Assembly: GCA_017514235.1 (NCBI GenBank)
Contig: JAFWKK010000077.1
Location: 1 to 35,051 of the forward strand
DNA: 35,051 bases
Reading direction: 5' to 3'
DNA from: Kiritimatiellia bacterium
GTDB lineage: Bacteria > Verrucomicrobiota > Kiritimatiellia > RFP12 > UBA1067
Of the stretch, positions 27,048 through 35,051 are shown piece after piece. Under the pieces are notes generated by a model, which had not been told where the DNA came from, made no database searches, and saw nothing but the letters and a program-made list of their open reading frames with translations. Positions within the stretch are counted from its first letter, which is position 1, and each line of letters begins with the position of its first letter. The translations under genes were made by a program, and so were the position numbers.

Positions 27048-28848
27048 TTGCTTCCTCCTTGAGATTTTTCCTTCCGACAAGCCACAGGAGCGCGGCGACC
27101 GCCGCCGCGGCGACACCCTGTGCGATCCATCCGCGGCAGACGAGTTCCGCCTTGCCCCCGTATCCGTACAGCAGCCAGCCCGTGCCGAAGAGGCAGCTCC
27201 AGACCGCCACGCACCCAAACGCCGCGCAAAGTATCCCTTGCGCCAGCTCTCCCTTCGGTCCGGACACCTTCGCCTTGAACGCCGCGATCTTCTCGTCCGG
27301 CTCGCACGGCGTCGCAAACGTCGCCGCAAGCCAGCATGCCGTTGTGACGGCGACTCCGATCAGAAGCTTCCACGCCGTGAGATCGAACCACTCCACGCGC
27401 CAGCAGGACGACAGCCATGCCTCAATGCCCAACGGTTTCGCTCCCCACTGGAAGAAGCAGGCGACGGCGAACGAAACGACCATCGCGCTTATCTCGCTCC
27501 AGCTGTTGATTCGCCGCCAGAACCACCTGAGGAGGTACAGAAGCCCAGTCCCCGCGCCGATCTGGAGCATCAGGTCGAATACGCCTTTCGAATGTTCGAG
27601 AACAAGCGTCACAAGAATTCCGAGCACGGCGAGCGACACCATCGTCAGCCGTCCGACGAGAACCTGCCTCTTGGGCGAAGACTTCGGGTTTACGAACGGG
27701 ATGTAGAAGTCCTGCACCACGTACGACGCGCCCCAGTTGAGCTGCGTCGCGATCGTCGACATGTATGCCGCGAGCAGCGACGCGACGACGAGCCCGAGCC
27801 AGCCCTTGGGCAGCATCGCCACCATTGCCGGATACGCGAGGTCGTGCTTGAGATATTGGTCGGTGACGGCTGGGAACGCCTGCCTCATCGATTCAAGGTC
27901 GGGGAACACGACAAGCGACGCCAGGGCTACAACGAGCCACGGCCAGGTGCGGAGCGCGTAGTGCAGGAAGTTGAAGAAGAGCGTCGCGCCGGCGGCATGC
28001 CGCTCGTTCTTGGCGGCAAGCATTCTCTGCGCTACGAAGCCGCCGCCGCCCGGCTCCGCTCCGGGATACCACGTCGCCCACCACTGCACCGCAAGGGGCA
28101 ACACCATGACCGTCATCAACGTGGAACGCCAGCCAGGACCGGACGTCGGCGGAACAAGCGACAGTCTCGCGTTCACCGCGGCGTTCGAGAAAAGCCCGGC
28201 AAGGGTGCCGCCGGTTCCGCCGTCGCCACAGGCGTCGACAGCAAACCAGGCAACCGCCAGCGCACCAGTCATGGCAACGACGTACTGGTAGAAGTCAGCC
28301 CAGATGGAGCCGGTCAGCCCGCCCAGGACGGCGTACAAGCCGACGATTGCCATGGCGATCAATAGCGAAGCGAGCGGCGAAAGCCCGAAGAACACAGCGC
28401 CGATCTTAACTGCCGCGATGGACGACGACCCCATCAGCACAGCGTTGAAGAACACCCCGAGGTAGAGGGCCCGGAAGCCGCGCAGGATGCGGGCCGGCCT
28501 GCCCGAGTAGCGCAGTTCGTAGAAGCCAAGATCCGTGTTCAGCCCGGACCTGCGCCACAGCTTGGCATAGACGAACGCCGTGAGCATGCCAGTCAGGAGA
28601 AAAGCCCACCACACCCAGTTGCCTGATACGCCGTGGTTGCGGACGATGTCCGTGATCAGGTTCGGAGTGTCGCACGAGAACGTGCAGGCGACCATCGACA
28701 CGCCCAGAAGCCACCACGGCATGCTGCGCCCCGAAAGGAAGAACGACTCCGCGCTCTTCCCGGAGCGTCGCATCCCGGCGATCCCGATGCCGATGACCGA
28801 CATCAGGAACGCAACGACTATCGCAATGTCAACGGGAGACTTCAACAT
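27040..28848 (-). CDS. Sodium:solute symporter (SSS family)
   Basis: A 602-residue inner-membrane protein with about 13-15 hydrophobic helices. SSS-type features include the first helix SPVDIAIVVAFLMSVIGIGI, FFLSGRSMPWWLLGVSMVACTFSCDTPN, LGGLTGSIWADFYQYVVAM, and the sodium-site region AAYMSTIATQLNWGASYVVQDFYIPF. It would import a sugar, acid or similar solute with Na+. Start ATG 28846-28848 is chosen because it begins just before helix 1; an ATG at 28884 would overlap the glycosidase gene end by 17 bases. It lies 19 bases after the GH89-like gene and overlaps the SDR start. In this setting, uptake of a glycosidase product is likely. Confidence 0.92.
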   Translation of the reverse strand: MLKSPVDIAIVVAFLMSVIGIGIAGMRRSGKSAESFFLSGRSMPWWLLGVSMVACTFSCDTPNLITDIVRNHGVSGNWVWWAFLLTGMLTAFVYAKLWRRSGLNTDLGFYELRYSGRPARILRGFRALYLGVFFNAVLMGSSSIAAVKIGAVFFGLSPLASLLIAMAIVGLYAVLGGLTGSIWADFYQYVVAMTGALAVAWFAVDACGDGGTGGTLAGLFSNAAVNARLSLVPPTSGPGWRSTLMTVMVLPLAVQWWATWYPGAEPGGGGFVAQRMLAAKNERHAAGATLFFNFLHYALRTWPWLVVALASLVVFPDLESMRQAFPAVTDQYLKHDLAYPAMVAMLPKGWLGLVVASLLAAYMSTIATQLNWGASYVVQDFYIPFVNPKSSPKRQVLVGRLTMVSLAVLGILVTLVLEHSKGVFDLMLQIGAGTGLLYLLRWFWRRINSWSEISAMVVSFAVACFFQWGAKPLGIEAWLSSCWRVEWFDLTAWKLLIGVAVTTACWLAATFATPCEPDEKIAAFKAKVSGPKGELAQGILCAAFGCVAVWSCLFGTGWLLYGYGGKAELVCRGWIAQGVAAAAVAALLWLVGRKNLKEEANG

Positions 28849-28867
28849 GGCAGACGATTCTTTAGAT

Positions 28868-31156
28868 TCAACGTCCCAGTGCATCGGCCGCCATCAGCAT
28901 GAGCCGCCGGAAGTTTTCCGGCGTGCGACGCGATGGATCGGGCGAAAAGGCGCGGATCGGGTGCGGGAGAGCTCGCAACTTGGCGCGATAGTCGGGAAAC
29001 GGCGGCAACGGCGAGAAATCCCGCGCCTCCGCGCGCGACACAAGGAGCGCCGCCAGCTCTTCGGTAGACGGCACGTACCAGCCCTTCGCATATTCAGCCT
29101 GGTGCGACAGGCAGTACCGGCAGGCCGAGTTTTCGAAAAAGACATGCTCGAACGCCGGATTGCGCACCTTCTCCACGGACACGATGTGGTCCATCGATTC
29201 GGAAAGGGAGAAGTCCGGATGCAGCTCAAGGGTCTCTGCGAAGAGTCGCACGAGCTCCACGCACCGGCCGGCCTTCGCCTTGACGTCAGCTGCGGTCGCT
29301 TGGCCGGCGGCGGCTTGGTGATAGGCACGCAGCAGCTCCTCGTAGGCGAACCACACGGATCGGTCGAATGCCGTGCGGGCGATGTCGAGCGCATCGCGCC
29401 GCACGAATGTGCCGTTCCAGTCAATCTTGGCGAGCTCGGCAAAGACTGCCGGAGCATCGGCGATCGCATCAGGCGTCTTAGTTTTCAGCCAGCGCTTTGA
29501 CTCGTTGAGATGGCGAGGCGCATTCCAGCCGATGATGTCCGAACAGCTGCGGGCCCAGTCCCATAGCTGCGACATCGGCATGACCTTCCGCCAGGCGGCC
29601 CCGAACGCCGCCGCCTGCGCGCCATAGCGGTCACGGCAGAATTCGTCCAGAAGGACATCCGTCGGCTGCGGCGAAAGCCGCCAGCAGTTCTCGGTAAAAT
29701 ACCGCCAGGCAAAGATGTCGGAATGGGACGTCTCGGGCCAGATGATGTAGGCCTTGCACATCGGATCTCCCACAATGGCCCTCTCGCGTTCGCGGATCGT
29801 CTCGTACTGTCCTCGTATGTCCATGCCGCGGTTGTGCGCGAGGGTGACGCCGAAGGAGTACGGGAATGCGTTCGTCACGCCCCAGCCGGTGAAGACGTTG
29901 TGCAGCGGAATGCCTGGGCGGCGCACGAAGCCAACAGCGTCATCCGCAGTGAAGTCCCAGACGATCGCGAAGCTGGGATCTAGCGCCTTTAGGAGCTGCT
30001 TAACCTCGTCCGGCTGCCAGGTAAGGAAGAAGTCCCAGCCCTCCATGATGACGGGAGCGTCCGGACGCCGCCGGTGCGACTCGTCGTTGTAGCGCTTCAT
30101 GATGTCGATCTTGAGCGCCACGTTGTCCGCCCGGTTCGAATACACCGTGCGCTCGTCGAAGCCCATGTTGAAAAACATCCCCGGCTCTCCGTACTCCGCC
30201 ACGGCGGCTTCGGTGAGGTTCCAGTATTCGTCAATCCATTTCTGCTGGCGCACGTCCCACACGAGGCCGGAAGGCTCGCCATAGTTCTTGTACACCTGCG
30301 GCGTGAATTCCGGCTTCTTCGCCTTAAGAAACTCCGGCGGCGTGCGGGCGAACCAGTGCGTCATCGGCCCGATCTTCTCGGGATGGATCATCCCCCGCTC
30401 TCGCGCATAGTCCAGGATGCAGTGGCGCAACAGGTTCCTGTACTCCATGCTCCAGAAGGACGTGCGCTGGTTGTACCCTTCCTGCAGGAACTCGCCCATG
30501 GCGTCGCACGGCTCGGTGACGGCAGGATCGGGATATGGCACGATGTCCGGATACGCCAGCTGGAATAGATCCTCCTTCCCGAAATGAAGCATGAACAAGT
30601 TGAGGCGATTCTTGACGCACCAGTCCAGTTCCTTGCGCCAATCCGCCCAGCCCCACGTCTCGGCATGGAATCGCGTGAGCCCGCGGTGGGAAAAATACTG
30701 GCAACCACGGTAGAGGAACTGCGACTTCTCGCGTATGTCCACGCCCGAAAGGTCGATGCTCTCCGCCTTAGGCACCACGTCACCGTCCCAGAACCAGCGG
30801 CATCCGCAGCGCTGGCGGAAGAACTCATACGTGCCGTAGAGCACGGAGCGGGGGTTCTTTCCCGTAATCTCCAAGCCGTCTCCGACGCTTTTCACAACGT
30901 AGGCGTCCGTCTCCCCGGCGAACAGCGGATCGTCCGCCGGGAAGCCGATCCGCACGCAGACGGCGTCCTTCGCCGGCCGTGAGGCAACCGTTATCCGCCG
31001 TCCGGTGATCTGCCCCCAGTACTTCTGGAACTCATCCGCCGCAATGCGCACGGCCGACGGAGCGTCGGCAGGAACAAGAACCGCCGGATCATGCACCGCC
31101 TGGGCGGGCAGGACGACAGCGGCTGTGAAAAGCGCACCGAGAAAGTGAAGCGTCAT
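28868..31156 (-). CDS. Secreted glycoside hydrolase related to alpha-N-acetylglucosaminidase (GH89-like)
   Basis: A 762-residue exported protein with signal peptide (MTLHFLGALFTAAVVLPAQA). Residues about 25-145 form the alpha/beta N-terminal domain common to GH89, GH67 and GH20 enzymes (ADEFQKYWGQITGRRI, VLYGTYEFF). Residues about 150-490 look like a TIM barrel with WGWADWRKELDWCVKNRLNLFML; acidic candidates are E335 in GFDERTV and E475 in IWPETSHSD. A helical C-terminal domain follows, with RYGAQAAAFGAAWRKVM like the NAGLU C-terminal region. DUF4838-type proteins share parts of this layout, so substrate specificity is uncertain. ATG 31154-31156 has AAGGA 9 bases upstream; an ATG 9 bases further up abuts that Shine-Dalgarno. 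It has its own promoter and leads into the symporter and SDR genes. Confidence 0.75.
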   Translation of the reverse strand: MTLHFLGALFTAAVVLPAQAVHDPAVLVPADAPSAVRIAADEFQKYWGQITGRRITVASRPAKDAVCVRIGFPADDPLFAGETDAYVVKSVGDGLEITGKNPRSVLYGTYEFFRQRCGCRWFWDGDVVPKAESIDLSGVDIREKSQFLYRGCQYFSHRGLTRFHAETWGWADWRKELDWCVKNRLNLFMLHFGKEDLFQLAYPDIVPYPDPAVTEPCDAMGEFLQEGYNQRTSFWSMEYRNLLRHCILDYARERGMIHPEKIGPMTHWFARTPPEFLKAKKPEFTPQVYKNYGEPSGLVWDVRQQKWIDEYWNLTEAAVAEYGEPGMFFNMGFDERTVYSNRADNVALKIDIMKRYNDESHRRRPDAPVIMEGWDFFLTWQPDEVKQLLKALDPSFAIVWDFTADDAVGFVRRPGIPLHNVFTGWGVTNAFPYSFGVTLAHNRGMDIRGQYETIRERERAIVGDPMCKAYIIWPETSHSDIFAWRYFTENCWRLSPQPTDVLLDEFCRDRYGAQAAAFGAAWRKVMPMSQLWDWARSCSDIIGWNAPRHLNESKRWLKTKTPDAIADAPAVFAELAKIDWNGTFVRRDALDIARTAFDRSVWFAYEELLRAYHQAAAGQATAADVKAKAGRCVELVRLFAETLELHPDFSLSESMDHIVSVEKVRNPAFEHVFFENSACRYCLSHQAEYAKGWYVPSTEELAALLVSRAEARDFSPLPPFPDYRAKLRALPHPIRAFSPDPSRRTPENFRRLMLMAADALGR

Positions 31157-31157
31157 G

Positions 31158-31256
31158 CTATGCATCCTTCGTGTTCTTTTGAGTTGCAAAACTATGTTCA
31201 TTATAGCACAAAGAGGAACGGCGAACGGACATTTTCGCAGTCATTATGTTTCTCAT
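31158..31256 (-). CDS. Possible 32-residue leader peptide upstream of the GH89-like gene
   Basis: The frame starts MRNIMTAKMSVRRSSLCYNE and stops (TAG, 31158-31160) one base before the ATG of the glycosidase gene. AAAGGAG at 31261-31267 lies 4 bases before its ATG, which is close for a Shine-Dalgarno. The extended -10 box at 31200-31208 lies inside the frame, so only a transcript coming from further upstream could express it. If translated, termination at the stop would favour re-initiation at the glycosidase. It matches no known peptide and may be chance. Confidence 0.3.
   Translation of the reverse strand: MRNIMTAKMSVRRSSLCYNEHSFATQKNTKDA
31200..31208 (-). promoter_or_regulatory. Extended -10 promoter of the GH89-like/symporter/SDR unit
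   Basis: Minus-strand TGCTATAAT, the same nine bases as the promoter of the P-loop gene. The glycosidase start is 43 bases downstream with AAGGA in between, so the message would have a leader. Confidence 0.65.
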
Positions 31257-31391
31257 GCGACTCCTTTATGTTTCCAATGCCGTCACGGGACGGCCACTTC
31301 ACCGGCCAGCATGTCGTCAGCGTCGTCACCAAGGTAGAACAGCCAGGACGTATGCTCTTGTCGTGAGTCGATGCGTACCGGCAGATTGCCT

Positions 31392-32306
31392 TTATCGGTC
31401 GAGCGGTTTGGGGAAGATGCAGTGGCGCGTGATGTCCTCGATCTTTCCGTCCTTCAGCTCCGCGAACTGCAGAAGCGCCATCACCGGAAGCGTTGGCTTG
31501 ATCTTGGCGGACATCCAGTTGACCGTGGTGCAGTAGATGAACCGCACCGCGCCATCCTTGCCGCCAGGCACCACATCCACGCCCTGCCGCCAGCCGAACA
31601 CATGCTGTCCGACCCGCTTGAAGGAATCCTTCTCAAACACGATGAAGCATGGCGTCTTGGCCGTCTCGTCGAGACTGTAGAGGCCGACATAGATGTACTT
31701 TCCGTCCGTGGTGATGTTCTGCGGTCCGCAGCTGTGCTCATAGCCGGGATCGACGGCGAACGGCTTGCAGAGCGGCGTGAGCGTCCGCGCATCGTACTTG
31801 CCGATCCAGAAACCGCGGTTGGGGATGGCAGGCTTGGAGAGGGCGCTCATGCCCACGTAGATCACGCCGTCCAGACAGGTGATGCCATCGCCCCCATGGT
31901 CATTGTCCGTCCACGTCACTTCGCGCAGTAACGTCAGGTTCTCGTCAAACTCCTGGATGGCACCGTTGACCTTTGGCTCGCCCTGCGGCCGCGGTCTTTT
32001 ACCGGCTACGGAAACCACGGTGTAGAGATGCCCGTTCCACCAGCAGATGTCGCCGGTATGCCGCTCCACCTCCACGCGGCCCAGGAAACGTCCGTACCAG
32101 TCGGTCTTGACGATCTGATTGTGGTAAGCGAAGTAGAGGGCGTTGGAGGTCGCGCACATTCCCTGCACATGGCCACTCCATGTCTTTCCGATCCAGGGCT
32201 GGACCGCGCAAGGCTCCGTCAGCCGGGCATCCCAGCTCGGCACCTGCCACGCCTGCGCCGCACCGGCAAAGGCGACTCCCACCATGATCGCTGTTCTTAC
32301 TTTCAT
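31392..32306 (-). CDS. Secreted beta-propeller-like protein, function unknown
   Basis: A 304-residue protein with a signal peptide (MKVRTAIMVGVAFAGAAQAW). The mature part has repeated beta-rich modules of the type seen in six- or seven-bladed propellers: GMCATSNALYFAYHNQIVKTDWYG, GDICWWNGHLYTVVS, GDGITCLDGVIYVGMS, GPQNITTDGKYIYVGLYS. No catalytic signature is recognised. ATG at 32304-32306 has AGGAAG about 8 bases upstream. It lies 40 bases after the GH106 gene and is probably cotranscribed, so it may bind or modify the same glycan in the periplasm or outside the cell. A periplasmic sugar-lactonase-like role is possible but unsupported. Confidence 0.7.
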   Translation of the reverse strand: MKVRTAIMVGVAFAGAAQAWQVPSWDARLTEPCAVQPWIGKTWSGHVQGMCATSNALYFAYHNQIVKTDWYGRFLGRVEVERHTGDICWWNGHLYTVVSVAGKRPRPQGEPKVNGAIQEFDENLTLLREVTWTDNDHGGDGITCLDGVIYVGMSALSKPAIPNRGFWIGKYDARTLTPLCKPFAVDPGYEHSCGPQNITTDGKYIYVGLYSLDETAKTPCFIVFEKDSFKRVGQHVFGWRQGVDVVPGGKDGAVRFIYCTTVNWMSAKIKPTLPVMALLQFAELKDGKIEDITRHCIFPKPLDR

Positions 32307-32346
32307 TCGCTCGCTTCCTATTTTGACAATCGCATAAGACCATCTT

Positions 32347-35051
32347 CTATCTGGCCGTTTCCGCCTTTTCCGAAAATTCGCACGCTTTGACCCACACCGG
32401 GCCGATCAGGCCGGAGGGCAGCAGCGGCTCGTCCTTTTTCCAGTGGCGCCATGTGGCGAAAGTGTGCCGTCCTGAGGGGCAGGCCTTCCCCTGCCAGACC
32501 CAATCAGGGATGGCCTTGATGCCGCCGTCCTGGGCATAGTCGGCGTCGGGCGGGAGCGCATCATCGCCGATGAGGCGGTTCGGCCAGAGATTCGTCACCT
32601 TCAGCTCGATTTCCGCTGTCGTCTGCCCCTTCACGGCGTCGGTGACATCTATGGTAAACGGCGGCTTCCAGAGCGTCGGGTAGGTGACGCCGTTCACTTT
32701 CACGTCTACCAGATTCTTCACCACGCCGAGATCGAGCATCACGCGCGCCGCCGCCGGCACGGCGATCCGCTTCCGGTAGAGAGCGCTCCCCGAATAGTGC
32801 CGGATGCCCGGCTCCGGACGGTCCGTCCACGAGACGAGCGCATTGAACGTTGCCTTTTCGGGCGCACCGCGTCCGTCCAGGAACGCCACCTCCCACGGTC
32901 CCTCGACCTTCTCCGCCGCCAGCGTACGGAGCGTCGGTGCCGGAGCAAGGCCGGGGGTCGGCTCAGGACGGAACACCACGAACGTCGCACCCGACGGGTC
33001 GAAGGTGAGCGGCAGGACCGTGCGCCCGTCCTCCTCGCGGAACGTGTAGCAGCGCGTCCGCTCGCCGGTCTCGGGATTCCACAGCTCCGGCGTACGCCCC
33101 GACACGCGGAACGACACCTCGACCGTCGCCGGCTCCTTGTTGGGGAGCGCCACGAAATAGAGGTCGCTGCCGTCGGCGACGATGCGGTGAATCCAGCGGA
33201 TGTCGTCCGCAAACGCAGGCGTGAGGCAGACGAAATCCGGCGGACGCTTCATGGCCTTGAGCGCAGCCGCGCAGTCTAACGGGATCAAGCGGTGCCACAG
33301 GGCCGCTGCCCGCGCATCGAAGGCCGCCGCGGAACAGGTGCGTTCATCCCTTCCCAAGATTCGGGGCGCACCCCCTTCGGCGGCGATGGGCGCGCCGGCC
33401 GCCGCAAGCCGTTCAAGATCGGCGAGCGCCGCCGGGGAAAGCCGCCGGACGCTCTTGGGCAGGAAGAGCAGTCCATAGCGCGCGCCGCTCGGCACGGCAA
33501 TCGCGCCATCCGCCACGCGCATCTGCGCGACGGCGTCCGCCCCGCACACGTCCCACCGGTAGCCGGCTGGCGCGAGCCGCACACCCGCATAGTCGTGCCA
33601 GCGGCGCACATCTACTCCATAGTTCGGCGCCTCGTCGCCGTTGTAGATCAGCACGTCGCCGGCGATCACGCCCTGCTGGAGCAGGAACTGGCAACGCGCC
33701 TGATAGCCATGCCAGGTGCCGCTCTGCTCCCACCAGGTGACGGTGCGTCCCAACTGCGTCCCGTAGGGGCCCATCGTCATGCCAGGCTCGGCAGCGGGAT
33801 TCAGCCACGGCTGGTGCGGATAAGAATGGTACACAATCTGGTTGATGCCGGCGCACCACACGCGGTCACCCTGCGCCTTGAGAGCGGCAGGATCCTTCCG
33901 CCAGCGCGCGGTCGGGCCGCTTGTGAACGCCTCGGCAGAGGCGATGCGGCCGCCGCCCCAGACGTTGGCGATACTGCCGCCGAAATGCGCATTGCCGAGC
34001 CGCAGGTCGCTGGACTCCCAGAACTCGCCCATCGTGAAGTCAGCGGCGCGCGCGTACTTCAGATCGTCACACGGCGCATTGCCGTAGCCTTCCAGCGAGA
34101 AGAAGAGTCCGTTCTCGTGGCAGAGCCGCGCAAAGGTCTCCGCATAGCATTCGACGAAAAGATCGGAGATGACGCGGCGGAAATCCGCCAGCACGCGCTC
34201 GGTCTCATCCCGCCCGTCGACGATGCGGCCGGCGAGAACCGGCAGATATGGAACGATGTCGTAGCCTCTGCGCGCGCGGAAAATCCGCTCGAAGCCGTCG
34301 GTCCAGTTCTGGCAACCGACCTCGAAGCTGTCGATGAGCGCACTGTTGAACCCGGTTTCCGGGAACGGCTTGCGGGGGCCGAAGAGCCGCAGGGCGCGCC
34401 CCACGTAGCCGTCGAAGAACCGTTCGACGGCGGGCGCCGAAAGCTTGTCCACCTCCAGCCCGGCGCCGCCTTTGCTCGCCGGTCGCGGGAAGGTGCCGTT
34501 CGCGGCGTAGGCGAAGCGGAAGACGACCCAGTCGCCCGCCGGCGCCTGCCAGTCTAGCGCACCATCCGGCTTCATCCGGTCCGTCAAGTCGAGAATGCCG
34601 TCGCGCGGGATGACCTGGTCCGCCCGCACCTCGTACGGCGTGTCGGGGATGTCGCTCCGGATGCCGAAGGTTTTGGCCTTGAAGTCGGGGATGCCCGCCG
34701 TGGCCACGGGGCGCAGGTTCCAGAGCTTGTGCCAGGTGCGCGAGATGTCGAACCGCACACGCACGGCACGGGCGTTGGCGAGCGGACAGGGGAGGAACAC
34801 GTCGCGGTTGTCCTTGTCGCCATAGATGGAGAAATGGACGCGGTGCCGCACGGGCGGACGGAACGTCCTGCCGTCCTCAGAGACCTCGGTCTCCACATGC
34901 GTCGTCTCATGGCGCTCCGGCGTATGGAGCGACAGCCGGATGCCGGAGAGCGGGAACGGCTTCGCAAAGGTGAAGGTGGCCACGTTCGGCGTGCCGCCGG
35001 GATCGGGCTTGCGCAGGTTGCAGCCGCCGGGGATGTCGCGGCCGGCGCGCA
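32347..35051 (-). CDS. GH106-like alpha-L-rhamnosidase, 5' end cut by window edge
   Basis: At least 901 codons, with the frame open to the right edge, so the N-terminus and any signal peptide are missing. Family features include NSALIDSFEVGCQNWTDGFE and FFSLEGYGNAPCDD in the barrel, and TMGPYGTQLGRTVTWWEQSGTW followed by YQARCQFLLQQGVIAGDVLIYNGDEAPN, which are typical of GH106. The C-terminal part has a galactose-binding-like jelly roll (YRKRIAVPAAARVMLDLG, VDVKVNG, LWKPPFTIDVTDAVK). GH106 enzymes cleave alpha-L-rhamnosyl links in pectin side chains and glycosides; the glutamates in SFEVG and SLEGYG are the likely catalytic pair. The rhamnose kinase and aldolase genes at the left of the window fit this role. 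The propeller-protein gene follows after 40 bases. Confidence 0.85.
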   Translation of the reverse strand, partial: RAGRDIPGGCNLRKPDPGGTPNVATFTFAKPFPLSGIRLSLHTPERHETTHVETEVSEDGRTFRPPVRHRVHFSIYGDKDNRDVFLPCPLANARAVRVRFDISRTWHKLWNLRPVATAGIPDFKAKTFGIRSDIPDTPYEVRADQVIPRDGILDLTDRMKPDGALDWQAPAGDWVVFRFAYAANGTFPRPASKGGAGLEVDKLSAPAVERFFDGYVGRALRLFGPRKPFPETGFNSALIDSFEVGCQNWTDGFERIFRARRGYDIVPYLPVLAGRIVDGRDETERVLADFRRVISDLFVECYAETFARLCHENGLFFSLEGYGNAPCDDLKYARAADFTMGEFWESSDLRLGNAHFGGSIANVWGGGRIASAEAFTSGPTARWRKDPAALKAQGDRVWCAGINQIVYHSYPHQPWLNPAAEPGMTMGPYGTQLGRTVTWWEQSGTWHGYQARCQFLLQQGVIAGDVLIYNGDEAPNYGVDVRRWHDYAGVRLAPAGYRWDVCGADAVAQMRVADGAIAVPSGARYGLLFLPKSVRRLSPAALADLERLAAAGAPIAAEGGAPRILGRDERTCSAAAFDARAAALWHRLIPLDCAAALKAMKRPPDFVCLTPAFADDIRWIHRIVADGSDLYFVALPNKEPATVEVSFRVSGRTPELWNPETGERTRCYTFREEDGRTVLPLTFDPSGATFVVFRPEPTPGLAPAPTLRTLAAEKVEGPWEVAFLDGRGAPEKATFNALVSWTDRPEPGIRHYSGSALYRKRIAVPAAARVMLDLGVVKNLVDVKVNGVTYPTLWKPPFTIDVTDAVKGQTTAEIELKVTNLWPNRLIGDDALPPDADYAQDGGIKAIPDWVWQGKACPSGRHTFATWRHWKKDEPLLPSGLIGPVWVKACEFSEKAETAR

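Noticed and set aside
27048-27329. Upstream extension of the SDR reading frame
   Set aside because: It lies inside the symporter gene and is arginine-rich. The strong Shine-Dalgarno fixes the start at 27047.
26827-28365. Long plus-strand frame opposite the SDR and symporter genes
   Set aside because: It spans two real genes in antisense, has low-complexity charged composition and no recognisable domain.
33292-34557. Plus-strand frame opposite the GH106 gene
   Set aside because: It is an antisense shadow with no domain; the minus strand is continuous GH106.

Overview
The window is a GC-rich bacterial chromosome segment. Almost every gene lies on the minus strand; aspS is the only clear plus-strand gene. 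The gene mix suggests a host-gut or rumen fermenter of the PVC group, probably Kiritimatiellota or Lentisphaerota-like. The main clues are secreted glycosidases, L-rhamnose catabolism, butyrate kinase, pyruvate phosphate dikinase, a MurC-MurB fusion, a pseudopilin-like protein, and a truncated-kinase/FISUMP chimera of the kind seen in fibre-degrading gut bacteria. This placement is inferred from gene families; no rRNA is present to confirm it.

Layout from left to right, transcription leftward unless stated. 1-131: start of ppdK, cut by the window edge. 266-4234: chaperone cluster dnaK-groES-groEL with a terminator behind groEL. 4401-6655: rhaB-rhaD. 6744-7454: a P-loop ATPase. 7538-9349 (rightward): aspS. 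9510-10490: kinase-fragment/FISUMP chimera. 10562-13194: ilvE-recJ, overlapping by 22 bases. 13253-18601: OPA-type transporter, secreted GH43-GH36 fusion enzyme and rimO, tightly spaced. 18663-19772: butyrate kinase. 19817-23725: nifU-like, DUF1846 and murC-murB. 23786-25284: FucI-like sugar isomerase preceded by a fragment of a PfkB-family kinase gene. 25300-26276: AT-richer island with a pseudopilin-like gene. 26277-35051: glycan-use locus with GH106 alpha-L-rhamnosidase (cut by the right edge), secreted beta-propeller-like protein, GH89-like glycosidase, sodium/solute symporter and an SDR dehydrogenase.

Functionally, the right end releases sugars outside the cytoplasm (GH106 would give L-rhamnose), a symporter imports product, and rhaB-rhaD at the left would phosphorylate and cleave L-rhamnulose. 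Rhamnose isomerase is not in the window. Housekeeping genes for wall synthesis, Fe-S assembly, translation and repair are interspersed.

The most striking non-coding signal is a recurrent extended -10 promoter (TGN directly before TATAAT or a close variant) at ten gene starts, with no recognisable -35 box where checked. At six of them the start codon lies only 8-14 bases beyond the -10 box, which predicts leaderless or near-leaderless mRNAs. Other points of interest are direct repeats of a dyad upstream of dnaK in place of CIRCE, a 10-bp tandem repeat between dnaK and groES, the orphan PfkB 5' end, and the kinase/FISUMP chimera whose C-terminus resembles a diversity-generating-retroelement variable region. 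No CRISPR array, IS element, tRNA or rRNA was seen.
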